From: Microbacterium terregens
GTDB lineage: Bacteria > Actinomycetota > Actinomycetes > Actinomycetales > Microbacteriaceae
Direction of reading: 5' to 3'
Length of the DNA: 64,000 bases
NCBI RefSeq assembly: GCF_039534975.1
Contig: NZ_BAAAWH010000001.1
Coordinates: forward strand, 930,001-994,000
Shown: positions 42,254 through 50,982 of the stretch, one piece after another
Layout: each line of letters opens with the position of its first letter
Position numbering within the stretch: the first letter of the stretch is position 1
Made by a program: the position numbers and the translations under genes
Notes under the pieces: model-generated
Told to the model about the DNA's origin: nothing
The model's input: only the letters and a program-made list of their open reading frames with translations
Databases searched by the model: none

Positions 42254-43119
42254 TGGCGAGCGCATCGGTCCAGCTGCGCCCCATCATCGAGGCGGACTTC
42301 GACGCGGTCGCCCTGTTCCTGCGCGAGCAGCTGAACCGTCGCGTGCCGGTGGCGGCATGGAAACGGCTGCTGGCGCCCCCGTGGGCCTCGACAGCGCCGA
42401 ACAGCGGCTTCCAACTGGTGGCCGAAGATCGGATCGTCGGGGTGTACGTCGCGGTCTCCTCCGAACGCGAGGTCGACGGGCGGACGCTGCGCTTCTGCAA
42501 TCTTGCGGCGTTCTGCGTGCGGGAGGACTATCGCAGCCACAGCCTGCGGCTGCTGCGCGCACTCCTGGGGCAGAAGGACGACGTGTTCACGGACTTCTCG
42601 CCGAGCGGCAATGTCATCGCCCTGAACGAACGGCTCGGATTCGTGCGACTCGACACGTCGACGAGGCTGACCGCCAACCTGCCGAGCCCGCCCCGTCGCG
42701 GCGTTCACGTCTCGGAGGATCCGGCCGTCATCGCGGCGGCCCTCACAGGAGAGGATGCCGCGGTCTACCGCGATCATCGCCATGCCGCCGCCGCGCGGCA
42801 CCTCGTGGTCACCGCCGCGAACGAACACGCGTACCTGGTCTTCCGCCGAGACCGCCGCAAGCGACTGCCCGTCTTCGCCACACCGTTGTACGTCGGCGGA
42901 AGCCGCTCGCTGCTGCGCGCGGCGTGGCCGGCGGTGGCGTCGCGCCTGCTGCTGCGGCACGGACTGGCGGCGACCTTGGCCGAGCCGAGGATCCTAGGCT
43001 TCGCCCCGAACCCCGGCCGGTCCCTCTCGTCGCCCCGGGTGAAGATGTTCCGGGGCACGGCCGTTCCGGCCGAGCGGATCGACTACCTCTACAGCGAGCT
43101 GACGCTGCTGGAGTGGTGA
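42253..43119 (+). CDS. GNAT-like acyltransferase
   Basis: A protein of 288 residues whose first 140 follow the GNAT order: VQLRPIIEADFDAVALFLREQ, VGVYVAVSS, LAAFCVREDYRSHSLRLLRALL (the position of motif A) and NVIALNERLGFVRL, which is the usual motif B. The second half is a degenerate alpha/beta region with many Arg residues. ATG 42253 overlaps the VanZ stop, so they are one unit. In glycan loci such proteins often acetylate sugars or lipid-linked intermediates, but the substrate here is unknown. Confidence 0.6.
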   Translation: MASASVQLRPIIEADFDAVALFLREQLNRRVPVAAWKRLLAPPWASTAPNSGFQLVAEDRIVGVYVAVSSEREVDGRTLRFCNLAAFCVREDYRSHSLRLLRALLGQKDDVFTDFSPSGNVIALNERLGFVRLDTSTRLTANLPSPPRRGVHVSEDPAVIAAALTGEDAAVYRDHRHAAAARHLVVTAANEHAYLVFRRDRRKRLPVFATPLYVGGSRSLLRAAWPAVASRLLLRHGLAATLAEPRILGFAPNPGRSLSSPRVKMFRGTAVPAERIDYLYSELTLLEW

Positions 43120-43132
43120 GCGTCCGCTGCCG

Positions 43133-43786
43133 CTAGCGCCACCGTTTGATCGCGCTCTTGAGCACGCTCTGCGCGTCGCTGAGGCCCGGGCGGCGCAGAA
43201 TCAGGGCGCGGATCGACTCGCGCGTGTCTTCGGCGGTGACGCTGTAGCGGGCCTGGAACCACGAGTTCGGCCGCGCCGGGAACCGGTCACTGCTGTACAC
43301 GCCGGCGTACCCGCTGAGTTTGAGCTGGTTGATGACCCTGCGGTCGTACTGACCCAGGGGCAGCGCGGCCTCGTCGACCGGTCCCCGGCTCGCTTCGCCG
43401 AGCGCTGCCCGCGCCTCGACCAGCTCGCGTGCCGCCACCTCGTCGGACATGCCGCGCCACGAGATGTGCGACCAGCCGTGGTTGCCGACCTGCATGCCCG
43501 CGGTGCGCAGGATCCGCAGGTCGCCCGGCGACAGACTCGCCGGGTCGTCGAGCCGCCCGGCGAGCGCGAAGAACGTGCCGGTCAGGCCGCGGTCCTCCAT
43601 GGCGGGGAGTGCGACCGCGGCATCCGAGATGTTTCCGTCGTCGAAACTGAGCCGGACGTTCGTGTGTGTCGCGATCTCGTCCAGCATCCGCAGGAAGTGG
43701 GTCTCGCGCACCCAGTACTGTGACTCGCCCTCTTCGCGTTCGCGGGTGCACACACCGATGCCGTGGAAGCAGATGTTCTTGATCAC
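43133..43786 (-). CDS. Polysaccharide deacetylase (NodB homology)
   Basis: A protein of 217 residues. The metal-binding DD is in RLSFDDGNISD and the paired His residues in VGNHGWSHISW, the NodB signature; LPLGQYDRRVINQL and the LKLSGYAGVYSSDRF strand complete the barrel. No signal peptide is evident, so it may act on a cytoplasmic lipid-linked sugar. GTG 43786 overlaps the stop of the preceding glycosyltransferase (GTGA). It is the last gene of the minus-strand operon from 47931 and converges with the GNAT gene. Confidence 0.87.
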   Translation of the reverse strand: MIKNICFHGIGVCTREREEGESQYWVRETHFLRMLDEIATHTNVRLSFDDGNISDAAVALPAMEDRGLTGTFFALAGRLDDPASLSPGDLRILRTAGMQVGNHGWSHISWRGMSDEVAARELVEARAALGEASRGPVDEAALPLGQYDRRVINQLKLSGYAGVYSSDRFPARPNSWFQARYSVTAEDTRESIRALILRRPGLSDAQSVLKSAIKRWR

Positions 43787-44706
43787 GGACTGATTCCGTG
43801 CGCCAGCGCAGGAGCACGTTCGCGCGTGCTGGTGTCCTGCCCCCAGCCCGCGCCGGCGCTCGCCGTCTGCCGGGCCCGCCGCGCGGCGACCATCGTGATC
43901 GAGAAGTACGCCACCGCGCCGGGCCAGAGCCGCGGATGCGGCAGAGCGACGCGCAGCCACGCCCAGCGATCGGTGGGGCGCACTGCGAGTGCGATCTGCC
44001 CGGTCGCCGCCGCGGCGCGCATCTCGGCGTTGCCGCGCCTGACCCGGACGAGACGGTTCATCAGATCCCGCGTCTTGTACGGTGCCTCGACGAGCACGGC
44101 GACCTCGCTCACCTCCGCCTTCTCCGCCGGTTCGAATTGGGAGTCGAGGAAGAGATCGTCCGCGACCAGGGCCGGGAACGCGCCGAAACGCGAGCGGCCG
44201 GCCTCGGAGACCACGATCATCCCGCGCCCGAACAGGCCGTCGCGGAACGCGGGCAGGCGTTCGTTGATGGAGAAGTAGGCCCGCACCGGCCACGGCCGCC
44301 CCGCGGTGTTCAGGCGCCGTCGCGGGACGACGGCGAGAGCCTGGGGCGTCCGGTCGAGCGCGGCCACGAGCCTCGCGATCGCGTCGTCCGGCGGGACGAT
44401 GTCGGCGTCGAGGTAGACGCGGGGGTACGACGACGCCACCGCATCGCCCGCGTTCAGCGCGCCGGCCTTGCCGGGTGCCGGACGGTCGATCACCGTGACG
44501 CCGTAGCTCTGTGCGACCTCTGCGGTCCGATCGCGGCAGCCGTTCGCGACGACGATGATCTGATCGCCGCAGACGTCCTGCCGGAGGAGCGCGTTCAGAC
44601 AGGCGCCGATGATGCGCTCCTCGTTGTGCGCGGCGATCACGAACGTCGGTCGCGTGGGCGCCGAGGCGGCGGTGCCTGCCGTCGTGCGCGCGTCTGCCCC
44701 GGACAT
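43783..44706 (-). CDS. Family 2 glycosyltransferase
   Basis: A protein of 307 residues. GT-A motifs are FVIAAHNEERIIGACLNALL, IIVVANGCRDRTAEVA, APGKAGALNAGD and YLDADIVPP, where DAD is the metal-binding DxD. VADDLFLDSQF supplies the second acidic motif. The opening resembles dolichol-phosphate-mannose-synthase-like and SpsA-like transferases. It starts three bases after the stop of the family 4 transferase and overlaps the deacetylase start. Confidence 0.88.
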   Translation of the reverse strand: MSGADARTTAGTAASAPTRPTFVIAAHNEERIIGACLNALLRQDVCGDQIIVVANGCRDRTAEVAQSYGVTVIDRPAPGKAGALNAGDAVASSYPRVYLDADIVPPDDAIARLVAALDRTPQALAVVPRRRLNTAGRPWPVRAYFSINERLPAFRDGLFGRGMIVVSEAGRSRFGAFPALVADDLFLDSQFEPAEKAEVSEVAVLVEAPYKTRDLMNRLVRVRRGNAEMRAAAATGQIALAVRPTDRWAWLRVALPHPRLWPGAVAYFSITMVAARRARQTASAGAGWGQDTSTRERAPALAHGISP

Positions 44707-44709
44707 GAG

Positions 44710-46143
44710 TCAGAACGCGCCCTCTGCCCGAGCCAGGGCGCTGACACGGGCCGTCGCCGGGACGGGCGCCACCGGCTGCACGGGCGCAGCCCGCTCGGCA
44801 TCCCGAGCCAGAAGGTAGGCATCGAACGCGGCCGCGTCCTCGAGCTCGACGAAGCGGCGCCCCTGCGCGTCGAAGATCGGGTCCTCGAATGTCTCGGGAA
44901 CGGCGGGCGCGTCCAGATGGTGTCCGGTGATCGTGTCGTAGACGCCGACGTACGCCTCGGCCTGAGGGCGCCAGTCCATCAGCTGTGTGGCGCGGAGCCG
45001 GGCCGCGCGTCCGAGGTGCACGCGCAGGTCGCGGTCGTCGATCAGTCGCTCGACCTGGTCGGCGAACGCGGCGACGTCGCCGGACGGGGCGTAGAGCACG
45101 GTGTCGGCTCCCGAGACCTGCGTCTCGACGAGGTCGAACGCGACCGACGGCAGCGCGTAAGCCATGTACTCCATCGTCTTGTTCATCGTCGAGACGTCGT
45201 TCAGCGGCGTCTTCAGGTCCGGGCAGAGCCCGATGTCGCCGCGGCTGAGGTACTCCGCCATCTGCACGCGGTCCACGCGGCCGGTGAAGGTCACGTGATC
45301 GTGCAGCCGCAGCGCCCGCGCCTCTGCCTTGAGGTCCTCGAGGCAGTCCCCGAAGCCGAGCAGGGTCGCGGTGACGTTATGGCGTCCGCGACGGTGCACG
45401 AGCTCATCCACGACGTGCAGCGCCTGGTCGACGCCGTCCTGCGGACCCATGATCCCGACGTAGACGAGGTTGATGCCGTCCGCGGCGCGCGGGTTCTCGG
45501 GGTAGATGGGGCGCATCTGCTGCGTATCCGGTCCGCTGCGCACCACGGTGACCTCGGACGCGTCCCGACCGCCGCGACGGACGGCGATCGCCTTGTAGGA
45601 CTCGTTCGTCGAGATGATGTGGTCGGCCGCGCGGAACGAGCGGCGCTCGAGCCACAGCAGCGCCCGGTACTCCAGCTTCTTGAGGCGGCCGCGGGGCTCT
45701 CCGAAGCGGGACCGGAACAGCTCGGGGTTCAGATCGTGGTGGTCGAACACGAACCGGACGCCGGCCACGCGCCACAGCAGGGCGAGGAGCCAATACGTGT
45801 CCGGCGGGTTGCAGGCCTGGATCACGTCGAAGCGGCCCGCCCGGCGCACCCGCAGGCTGAGCCACGCGGTGCGCACCCAGCTGTAGGCGAACTCCCACGC
45901 GAATCCGCCCAGCCCCTCGGCTTCGGGCGCCGGGGCGTACTTGTAGATGTCGACGCCATCGAGGTGCTCGCGAGCCGCGTCACCGGGACCCTTCGGGCAG
46001 ATCACGCTGACCCGATAGCCCCGGGAAACGAGAGCCTGACACTCCAGCCACACCCGTCGATCCAGCGGGACAGGAAGGTTCTGGACGATGATCAGGACGT
46101 GCGGGCGCCGCGTGGACGAACCGCCTCGGGTGTTCTGGAACAT
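44710..46143 (-). CDS. Family 4 glycosyltransferase
   Basis: A protein of 477 residues (479 if the first ATG, 46149, is used). ATG 46143 is preferred because AAGAAGG lies six bases upstream and touches the earlier ATG. The fold is GT-B: HVLIIVQNLPVPLDRRVWLECQAL, VIQACNPPDTYWLLALL, FVFDHHDLNPELF, then VYVGIMGPQDGVDQAL, TGRVDRVQMAEYLSRGDIGL and STMNKTMEYMAYALPSV with the nucleotide-binding Glu. These features place it near WcaL/PelF-like transferases of exopolysaccharide operons. About 45 C-terminal residues are Ala/Pro-rich and disordered. Confidence 0.88.
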   Translation of the reverse strand: MFQNTRGGSSTRRPHVLIIVQNLPVPLDRRVWLECQALVSRGYRVSVICPKGPGDAAREHLDGVDIYKYAPAPEAEGLGGFAWEFAYSWVRTAWLSLRVRRAGRFDVIQACNPPDTYWLLALLWRVAGVRFVFDHHDLNPELFRSRFGEPRGRLKKLEYRALLWLERRSFRAADHIISTNESYKAIAVRRGGRDASEVTVVRSGPDTQQMRPIYPENPRAADGINLVYVGIMGPQDGVDQALHVVDELVHRRGRHNVTATLLGFGDCLEDLKAEARALRLHDHVTFTGRVDRVQMAEYLSRGDIGLCPDLKTPLNDVSTMNKTMEYMAYALPSVAFDLVETQVSGADTVLYAPSGDVAAFADQVERLIDDRDLRVHLGRAARLRATQLMDWRPQAEAYVGVYDTITGHHLDAPAVPETFEDPIFDAQGRRFVELEDAAAFDAYLLARDAERAAPVQPVAPVPATARVSALARAEGAF

Positions 46144-46350
46144 GCTCATCCTTCTTCTCGGGAGCGGGAACGGACGCAGAGGTGTGCTCGACCCGAGGGA
46201 CCCACGGCCGCGGCAGCCGGCGCCTGAGCGCCGAAGCGAGCGGGCCGGCCGGGGATCGGGGGTTCGCAGCCGTGGATCCGGTCTCGGTGTGATGGGGATG
46301 TGCGCGATGGTGGTGCCGGAGTCAGAGGATGGGTGCGCGCAGTCATGGCA

Positions 46351-47931
46351 TCAGTACGCGCCCCGAGGACGGACCATCACCCGGGCGGTGCGCCAGATGA
46401 TCATCAGATCCGTCATGACCGACCAGTTCTCGACGTAGTGCAGATCGAGGCGGACGCTCTGCTCCCAGGACAGATCGCTCCTGCCGCTGATCTGCCAGAG
46501 GCCCGTGATGCCCGGTTTGATGTACAGGCGGCGGAAGACGGGACCGTCGTACCCGCCCACCTCGCTGGGCAGCGGCGGGCGCGGACCGACGACGCTCATG
46601 TCGCCGCGCAGGACGTTCCAGAACTGCGGAAGCTCGTCCAGCGACAAACGGCGCAGCACCGCACCGACGCGCGTCACGCGCGGGTCATGGTGCAGCTTGA
46701 ACAGGGGACCCGCACCCTCGTTGTCCGCGAGCAGAGCGGACAGCTCCTGCTCGGCCGACGCGCGCATCGTCCGGAACTTGAGGATGTCGAACTCCTGGCC
46801 GTTCAAGCCGACCCGCCGCTGCCGGAAGAACACGCGGCCGGGGGAGTCCAGCGTCACCAGCAGGGCGATCAGCGGAGTGATCAGCGCGATCGGCACCAGA
46901 GCGACGCCGGCGACGAGGATGTCGAGAGCGCGCTTGTACGCGTGCTGCGCTCCCTCGAACGAAGGGATCCGCACCTGCACCAGGGGGAGCCCCTCCACCT
47001 GGCGCAACGAGATCCGCGGCCCCGCGACATCGGTGAGCCTGCTGGAGAGCACCAGATCGGCGGCGGTCCCCTCCAGCTGCCAGCTGAGGCGCCGCGTGTA
47101 CTCGGCGTCCGCCAACTGGCTCGCCACGATGATCGTGTCGGCGCCGACCTGGCGCGCTGCCTCGGCGACGGTCTCAGGCGTACCCACCACCGGGTAGACC
47201 CCGGTCGGAACGATCACGTCGGATCCGACGGGCACCTCATCCAGCGCGGTTCCCACGACCTGGTAGCCGCGCTGGTCGTCGCGCTCGAGCGTGGAGATGA
47301 CGTGCTCGATGTCGGCGCGCCGGCCGACCACGAGAGCCCGGGACACGTAGTTGCCGCCCCGTCGCTGCGCGATCAGCCAGCGCCGCCAGCCGCGGCGGGC
47401 GATCAGCAGGGCGAGCAGACCCACGGGCAGGGCGAGAATGAGCTGATAACGAAGCCCCTGCCACTGGAGCACGATGAACGCCATCGCAAGCACTCCGAAG
47501 GCAAGGCCGGTGGCGTGGGCGACGAGTTTGTACTCGGTGCTCCCCGCGCCGGTGACCCGGGCCGAGCGGGTCTGGAAGGCCCACAGCATCACCGTCCACG
47601 CGACAGCGGCCGCCAGCGGCAGCCGGCAGATGACCCACGGGTCCTCGATGAGCACCTGCGGACCTGTGGCGATCAGCTGCAGGAGCGCGGCGCCCGCGGT
47701 GACGGCGACGATCACCGCGGTATCGGTCGCGATCAAGCGCCAGCGGTAGCGGCGCTCTTCGAGGCGGCGACGTTCGAGAGCCGGCGTGACCTGCCTGGCT
47801 GCGGCTTGAACCGCCGGCGAGCGGGTGAGTGCGGCGTCCGGACCGACGCGGTCGGACGGCGCTTTCGGGCGAACCGGCAGCTCCGGGACAGGCGTTATCC
47901 ACGGTGCGGCACCGACCCGGACGGTGGTCAT
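46351..47931 (-). CDS. Priming polyprenyl-phosphate sugar-1-phosphate transferase
   Basis: A protein of 526 residues. Four to five N-terminal membrane segments and a CoA-binding-like domain (YVSRALVVGRRADIEHVISTL) precede a membrane helix (ALDILVAGVALVPIALITPL) and the catalytic Bac_transf domain: VFFRQRRVGLNGQEFDILKFRTM, RRLSLDELPQFWNVLRGDMSVVGPRP and KPGITGLWQISGRSDL. This is the WbaP/WcaJ-type layout of enzymes that start glycan synthesis on undecaprenyl phosphate at the membrane. It leads the minus-strand operon 47931-43133. Its leader holds a strong stem-loop and three TGGGGA motifs. Confidence 0.93.
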   Translation of the reverse strand: MTTVRVGAAPWITPVPELPVRPKAPSDRVGPDAALTRSPAVQAAARQVTPALERRRLEERRYRWRLIATDTAVIVAVTAGAALLQLIATGPQVLIEDPWVICRLPLAAAVAWTVMLWAFQTRSARVTGAGSTEYKLVAHATGLAFGVLAMAFIVLQWQGLRYQLILALPVGLLALLIARRGWRRWLIAQRRGGNYVSRALVVGRRADIEHVISTLERDDQRGYQVVGTALDEVPVGSDVIVPTGVYPVVGTPETVAEAARQVGADTIIVASQLADAEYTRRLSWQLEGTAADLVLSSRLTDVAGPRISLRQVEGLPLVQVRIPSFEGAQHAYKRALDILVAGVALVPIALITPLIALLVTLDSPGRVFFRQRRVGLNGQEFDILKFRTMRASAEQELSALLADNEGAGPLFKLHHDPRVTRVGAVLRRLSLDELPQFWNVLRGDMSVVGPRPPLPSEVGGYDGPVFRRLYIKPGITGLWQISGRSDLSWEQSVRLDLHYVENWSVMTDLMIIWRTARVMVRPRGAY

Positions 47932-47970
47932 CTGCGCGCCCCGAATCGGCGCGCGCGAACAGGCTGATGA

Positions 47971-48028
47971 CGTACCCGTGCATCATCGAAAATGCGCAAC
48001 CGCGCACCTCCAACGGTGCACGGGTACG
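47971..48028 (-). promoter_or_regulatory. Nested stem-loop in the leader of the priming transferase
   Basis: On the minus strand CGTACCCGTGCA (48028-48017) pairs perfectly with 47982-47971, a 12-bp stem enclosing 34 bases. Inside, GTGCGC (48007-48002) pairs with GCGCAT (47997-47992) around a 4-base loop. The structure ends 39 bases before the ATG at 47931. It could be a cis-regulatory RNA or a large protein-binding palindrome. Confidence 0.5.
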
Positions 48029-48041
48029 CCAATTGACGTCT

Positions 48042-48072
48042 CCCCATGACGTACATTCCCCAGTGTTTCCCC
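48042..48072 (-). promoter_or_regulatory. Triple TGGGGA motif upstream of the priming transferase
   Basis: On the minus strand GGGGA blocks lie at 48072, 48061 and 48045, in TCTGGGGAAACACTGGGG and, 16 bases on, ATGGGGAGA. The first spacing is 11 bases, as at 18726/18737 and 19143/19154. A lone 22-bp-family core TGCACTCTCGG lies nearby at 48165. Confidence 0.4.
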
Positions 48073-48397
48073 AGATGCGGGCCCCATACCCGCGCGCACA
48101 TCGAAGAGAAGACCTCGTGCCCGACCCCAGATCGGGAGGTCCTACACTGCCGACCCCTCGGCAGTGCACTCTCGGCATCTTGCGATGTCGGATGTGCGGT
48201 TCGAAGCATAGCCCCAAGACCGGCGATCTGTCCCGACTTTTTTCTCACGGGCGGCGTGTCGGGCGTCGTTCCGCGGATCTCGGGCGCCTGGGCGTGCGGC
48301 TCGGGACGGTTCCGGATGCCGAATCCGCGGCCGCGGCATCCGCCCTGTTCCTTCGCACGGGGTCCAGGGGCTATGATGCGAATCGCGAGCACTCCGC
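48073..48397. other. Divergent intergenic stretch
   Basis: About 325 bases between the priming transferase and the LAVTG protein. It contains one TGCACTCTCGG core (48165), a GGCAGTG/CACTGCC inverted pair near 48145-48168, and no convincing gene. Promoters for both directions are expected here. Confidence 0.4.
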
Positions 48398-48398
48398 T

Positions 48399-48458
48399 GG
48401 GGAGTTGAGAGCTCGCCGAATCCCGCCGGGGAGCGGGATTCGATAACGCCTTCTGGGG
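48399..48458 (+). promoter_or_regulatory. Hairpin and CTGGGGA motifs ahead of the LAVTG gene
   Basis: GGGGA occurs at 48399, 48428 and 48455. The middle copy sits in the loop of a perfect 8-bp stem, GAATCCCG (48418-48425) with CGGGATTC (48434-48441). The last copy, GGGGAGG, is also the ribosome binding site of ATG 48470. Confidence 0.45.
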
Positions 48459-48469
48459 AGGCATTGCGC

Positions 48470-49054
48470 ATGCGTACATGGGGGACGCTGCTGGTCGCCG
48501 CCGCGCTCATCGCGGCACCGACGGCAGCTCATGCTGATTCGGCCGACAACTACACTCCGGTGGATCCGTCGGGGGCGACGCTGGCCGGCTCGGTAGTGAC
48601 CGGCGAGTGCCGCAACGCCGAGCTCTGGCTGGCGTACACCGTCACGATCACCGATCCGGACGACGTGGCGGCCTCGACGGGTGTGGCGACGCTCGTGATC
48701 GATGTTCCCGGGCGTTCCGTGCCCGTGACACTCGGGCCGCTGACCGACGGGTCTGTCGCAGGCAGCATGCGGTTGCCCGCTGCCGCCGGCGCCGAGCTGC
48801 GCCGGGTCGCGGGCGGGGGCACCGCGGCCACCACCGTGAACGCGACGATCCAGGTGCAGCCGGCGTCCGTGCCGGCGCTGGCGTACCCGATCACGCTTCC
48901 CGCCTGCGGCGCCGCGCCGGCCAGTACGGTCGGCGCTCTCGCCGTGACCGGAACCAGCGGGCTGACGCCCGTCGTCGGACTCGCCGGTGGGGCGCTCATC
49001 GCCCTCGGGTCGGTCTTCGCCCTGCTGCGCCTGCGCTCGCGTCGGCCGCACTGA
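48470..49054 (+). CDS. Wall-anchored surface protein with LAVTG sorting signal
   Basis: A protein of 194 residues from ATG 48470, eight bases after GGGGAGG. It has a signal peptide (TLLVAAALIAAPTAAHADS), a mature region of about 130 residues with many Ala, Val and Thr, and a C-terminal sorting signal: LAVTG, a hydrophobic helix (VVGLAGGALIALGSVFALL) and the tail RLRSRRPH. LAxTG is recognised by class E sortases of high-GC actinobacteria. Two Cys residues could form a disulfide. No homologue is recognised. The DUF4012 gene starts six bases after its stop, so they form one operon. Confidence 0.7.
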   Translation: MRTWGTLLVAAALIAAPTAAHADSADNYTPVDPSGATLAGSVVTGECRNAELWLAYTVTITDPDDVAASTGVATLVIDVPGRSVPVTLGPLTDGSVAGSMRLPAAAGAELRRVAGGGTAATTVNATIQVQPASVPALAYPITLPACGAAPASTVGALAVTGTSGLTPVVGLAGGALIALGSVFALLRLRSRRPH

Positions 49055-49060
49055 TCGGTC

Positions 49061-50809
49061 GTGTCTTCCGTCGCCGTGCGGCGACGCCGCCGCCGCGTCC
49101 TGTGGGGGGTCGGCGGCGGCGTCCTCGCCCTCGCGGTCGTCGCGACCGGCTGGGTGGGCCTGCGCGCCTGGCAGGCGTCGCAAGAGCTCACAGCGCTGGC
49201 GCCGATGGTCGCCGAGGCGCAGGCCGCGGCATCCGCCCGGGACTCCGAGCGCATCGGTGAGCTGCTGATCGACATCGGTGCGCACGCCGACCGCGCCGCC
49301 GAGCTGTCCTCGACACCGATCTGGCGCGCGGTCGAGGTCGTGCCCGGGCTGGGCCCGAATCTCGAGGCGCTGCGGGCCGTGTCCGAACAACTGTCCTCGG
49401 TCGCGGACGCAGTGGCCGAACCCGCTCAGACGCTGCTGGCGATGGAGCCGGCCGCGCTCGACGTGGGATCGCTGCGCGCCCAGGAGAAGCCGCTCGCGGC
49501 GGCGGCGTCGGCGCTCGCGACGGCACGCGACACGCTGAACGCGATCCAGACCGACCGGCTGCTCGCGCCCCTGGCCCGGGGTGTGACCGAGCTGACGCCG
49601 GTCATCGACGCGCTCGCCTCCGCTACAGACGGGCTCGCCGATGCTGCCGCCGTGCTGCCGGGTCTTGCGGGGGCGGACGGGCCCCGCACGATCCTGGTGA
49701 TGCTGCAGAACTCTGCGGAGCTGCGCACCGGGGGTGGGATCACCGGCACTTTCGCCGAGATCCGGGCCGAGGACGGAGAGTTCACGCTGGTGCGGCAGGT
49801 GGATTCGTCGCAGTTCGAGCACCTCGCGGCGCCGATCGTGCCGCTGCCTGCCGCGACGGTCGCGCTGTACGGCGACGTCGTCGGGCGCTTCGTGCAGAAC
49901 GCCACGATGCCGGCCGACTTCGCGCTCTCGGCCCAGCTCGCGCTGGCGTGGTGGGAACGAAGCCAGGGCACGACGCCCGACGCGATCATCGCCGTCGATC
50001 CGCTCGTCGTGAAGGCGCTGATCGCCGCGACCGGACCGGTCGCGCTGACCGACGGGTCCACTCTGGACGCGGACGGACTCGTGCAGCGCCTGCTGGTGGA
50101 CCCGTATCTGCACCTGGACTCCGATGCGCAGACCGCGTTGCAGCGTGAGGTCACGGCATCCGTCGTCGCCGCACTGGTCGCGCGCGTGGATCCGGTGGTC
50201 TGGGCGGCGGCCCTCGCCGACCCTGTCGCGGCTGGACGCGTGTCGGTCTGGAGCGCGGTGTCCGCCGAACAGCGGGTCCTGGCCGCAACGGCGGTGGGCG
50301 GGCCGCTGGCCCGCCTTGACGCGGCCGGTCCCTCGGCCTACGGCGTCTTTCTCAACGACGCCACCGGCGGAAAGATGGACTCGCACCTCGGCGTCGCGTT
50401 GAGTGCGGAGAATTCGTGTGCGGGAGAGTCCGTCGTGACGGTCACGCTGTCGCACACGGCCGACGCGGCGGCGGTGGCGGCCTACCCGATGAGCATGACC
50501 GGCGGTGGCCTGTGGGGAACGGGCGCCGGCGACATCGGCACGACCGTGACCGTCGCGGCTCCTGTCGGCTCGGTGTTCGGGGGAGCCACGGGTGAAGAGG
50601 GGCGACTCCCCTCGGTCGACGTCGTCGCGGACGGGCACCCGTCCACCGCGGTGCGAGTGAACATCTCGCCCGGCCAGACCGAGAGCGTCCAGTTCCGTTT
50701 CACGCAGACCCGGGCTTCCTCGCCTGTGCCGGCGCCGGTGCTCGTGCACACGCCGACCCTGACGCCGGTGGAATCGCAGACCCCGGACAGCACCCGACCC
50801 TGTGCCTAG
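49061..50809 (+). CDS. DUF4012 domain membrane-anchored protein
   Basis: A protein of 582 residues. The short basic N-terminus (VRRRRRRV) and one membrane helix (WGVGGGVLALAVVATGWVGL) anchor a large external region. Its centre has the DUF4012 pattern: ILVMLQNSAELRTGGGITGTFAEI, DSSQFEHL, DAIIAVDPLVVKALIAATGPV. DUF4012 proteins are common near exopolysaccharide genes of actinobacteria, and related folds are thought to bind or modify surface glycans, but no activity is proven. GTG 49061 follows the LAVTG gene closely. Transcription probably ends at the hairpin at 50949-50982. Confidence 0.85.
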   Translation: MSSVAVRRRRRRVLWGVGGGVLALAVVATGWVGLRAWQASQELTALAPMVAEAQAAASARDSERIGELLIDIGAHADRAAELSSTPIWRAVEVVPGLGPNLEALRAVSEQLSSVADAVAEPAQTLLAMEPAALDVGSLRAQEKPLAAAASALATARDTLNAIQTDRLLAPLARGVTELTPVIDALASATDGLADAAAVLPGLAGADGPRTILVMLQNSAELRTGGGITGTFAEIRAEDGEFTLVRQVDSSQFEHLAAPIVPLPAATVALYGDVVGRFVQNATMPADFALSAQLALAWWERSQGTTPDAIIAVDPLVVKALIAATGPVALTDGSTLDADGLVQRLLVDPYLHLDSDAQTALQREVTASVVAALVARVDPVVWAAALADPVAAGRVSVWSAVSAEQRVLAATAVGGPLARLDAAGPSAYGVFLNDATGGKMDSHLGVALSAENSCAGESVVTVTLSHTADAAAVAAYPMSMTGGGLWGTGAGDIGTTVTVAAPVGSVFGGATGEEGRLPSVDVVADGHPSTAVRVNISPGQTESVQFRFTQTRASSPVPAPVLVHTPTLTPVESQTPDSTRPCA

Positions 50810-50855
50810 TGCCCATTCGGGTTGGCCACGCACAGGGTCAGGGTCCGCGAGGTCT

Positions 50856-50907
50856 CCCCAGATCACTCGCGAAAGGTCGACAGAAAGAGCCAGATCGAAG
50901 CTTCCCC
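50856..50907 (-). promoter_or_regulatory. Two CTGGGGA motifs between DUF4012 and glmS
   Basis: On the minus strand TCTGGGGAGACC (CCCC at 50856-50859) and TCTGGGGAAGC (CCCC at 50904-50907), both with the TCT prefix of the copies at 18723 and 48072, are spaced 48 bases apart. Confidence 0.3.
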
Positions 50908-50948
50908 AGAGGCATAAGTCTGCCAGCGCAAGACACACTACACCGGAA

Positions 50949-50982
50949 TCCGTGTCCACCAAATGGGGGACACGGACTTTTT
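50949..50982 (+). terminator. Intrinsic terminator
   Basis: TCCGTGTCC (50949-50957) and GGACACGGA (50968-50976) form a perfect 9-bp stem with a 10-base loop, followed by CTTTTT. It ends the 48470-50809 operon and insulates glmS. Confidence 0.88.
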
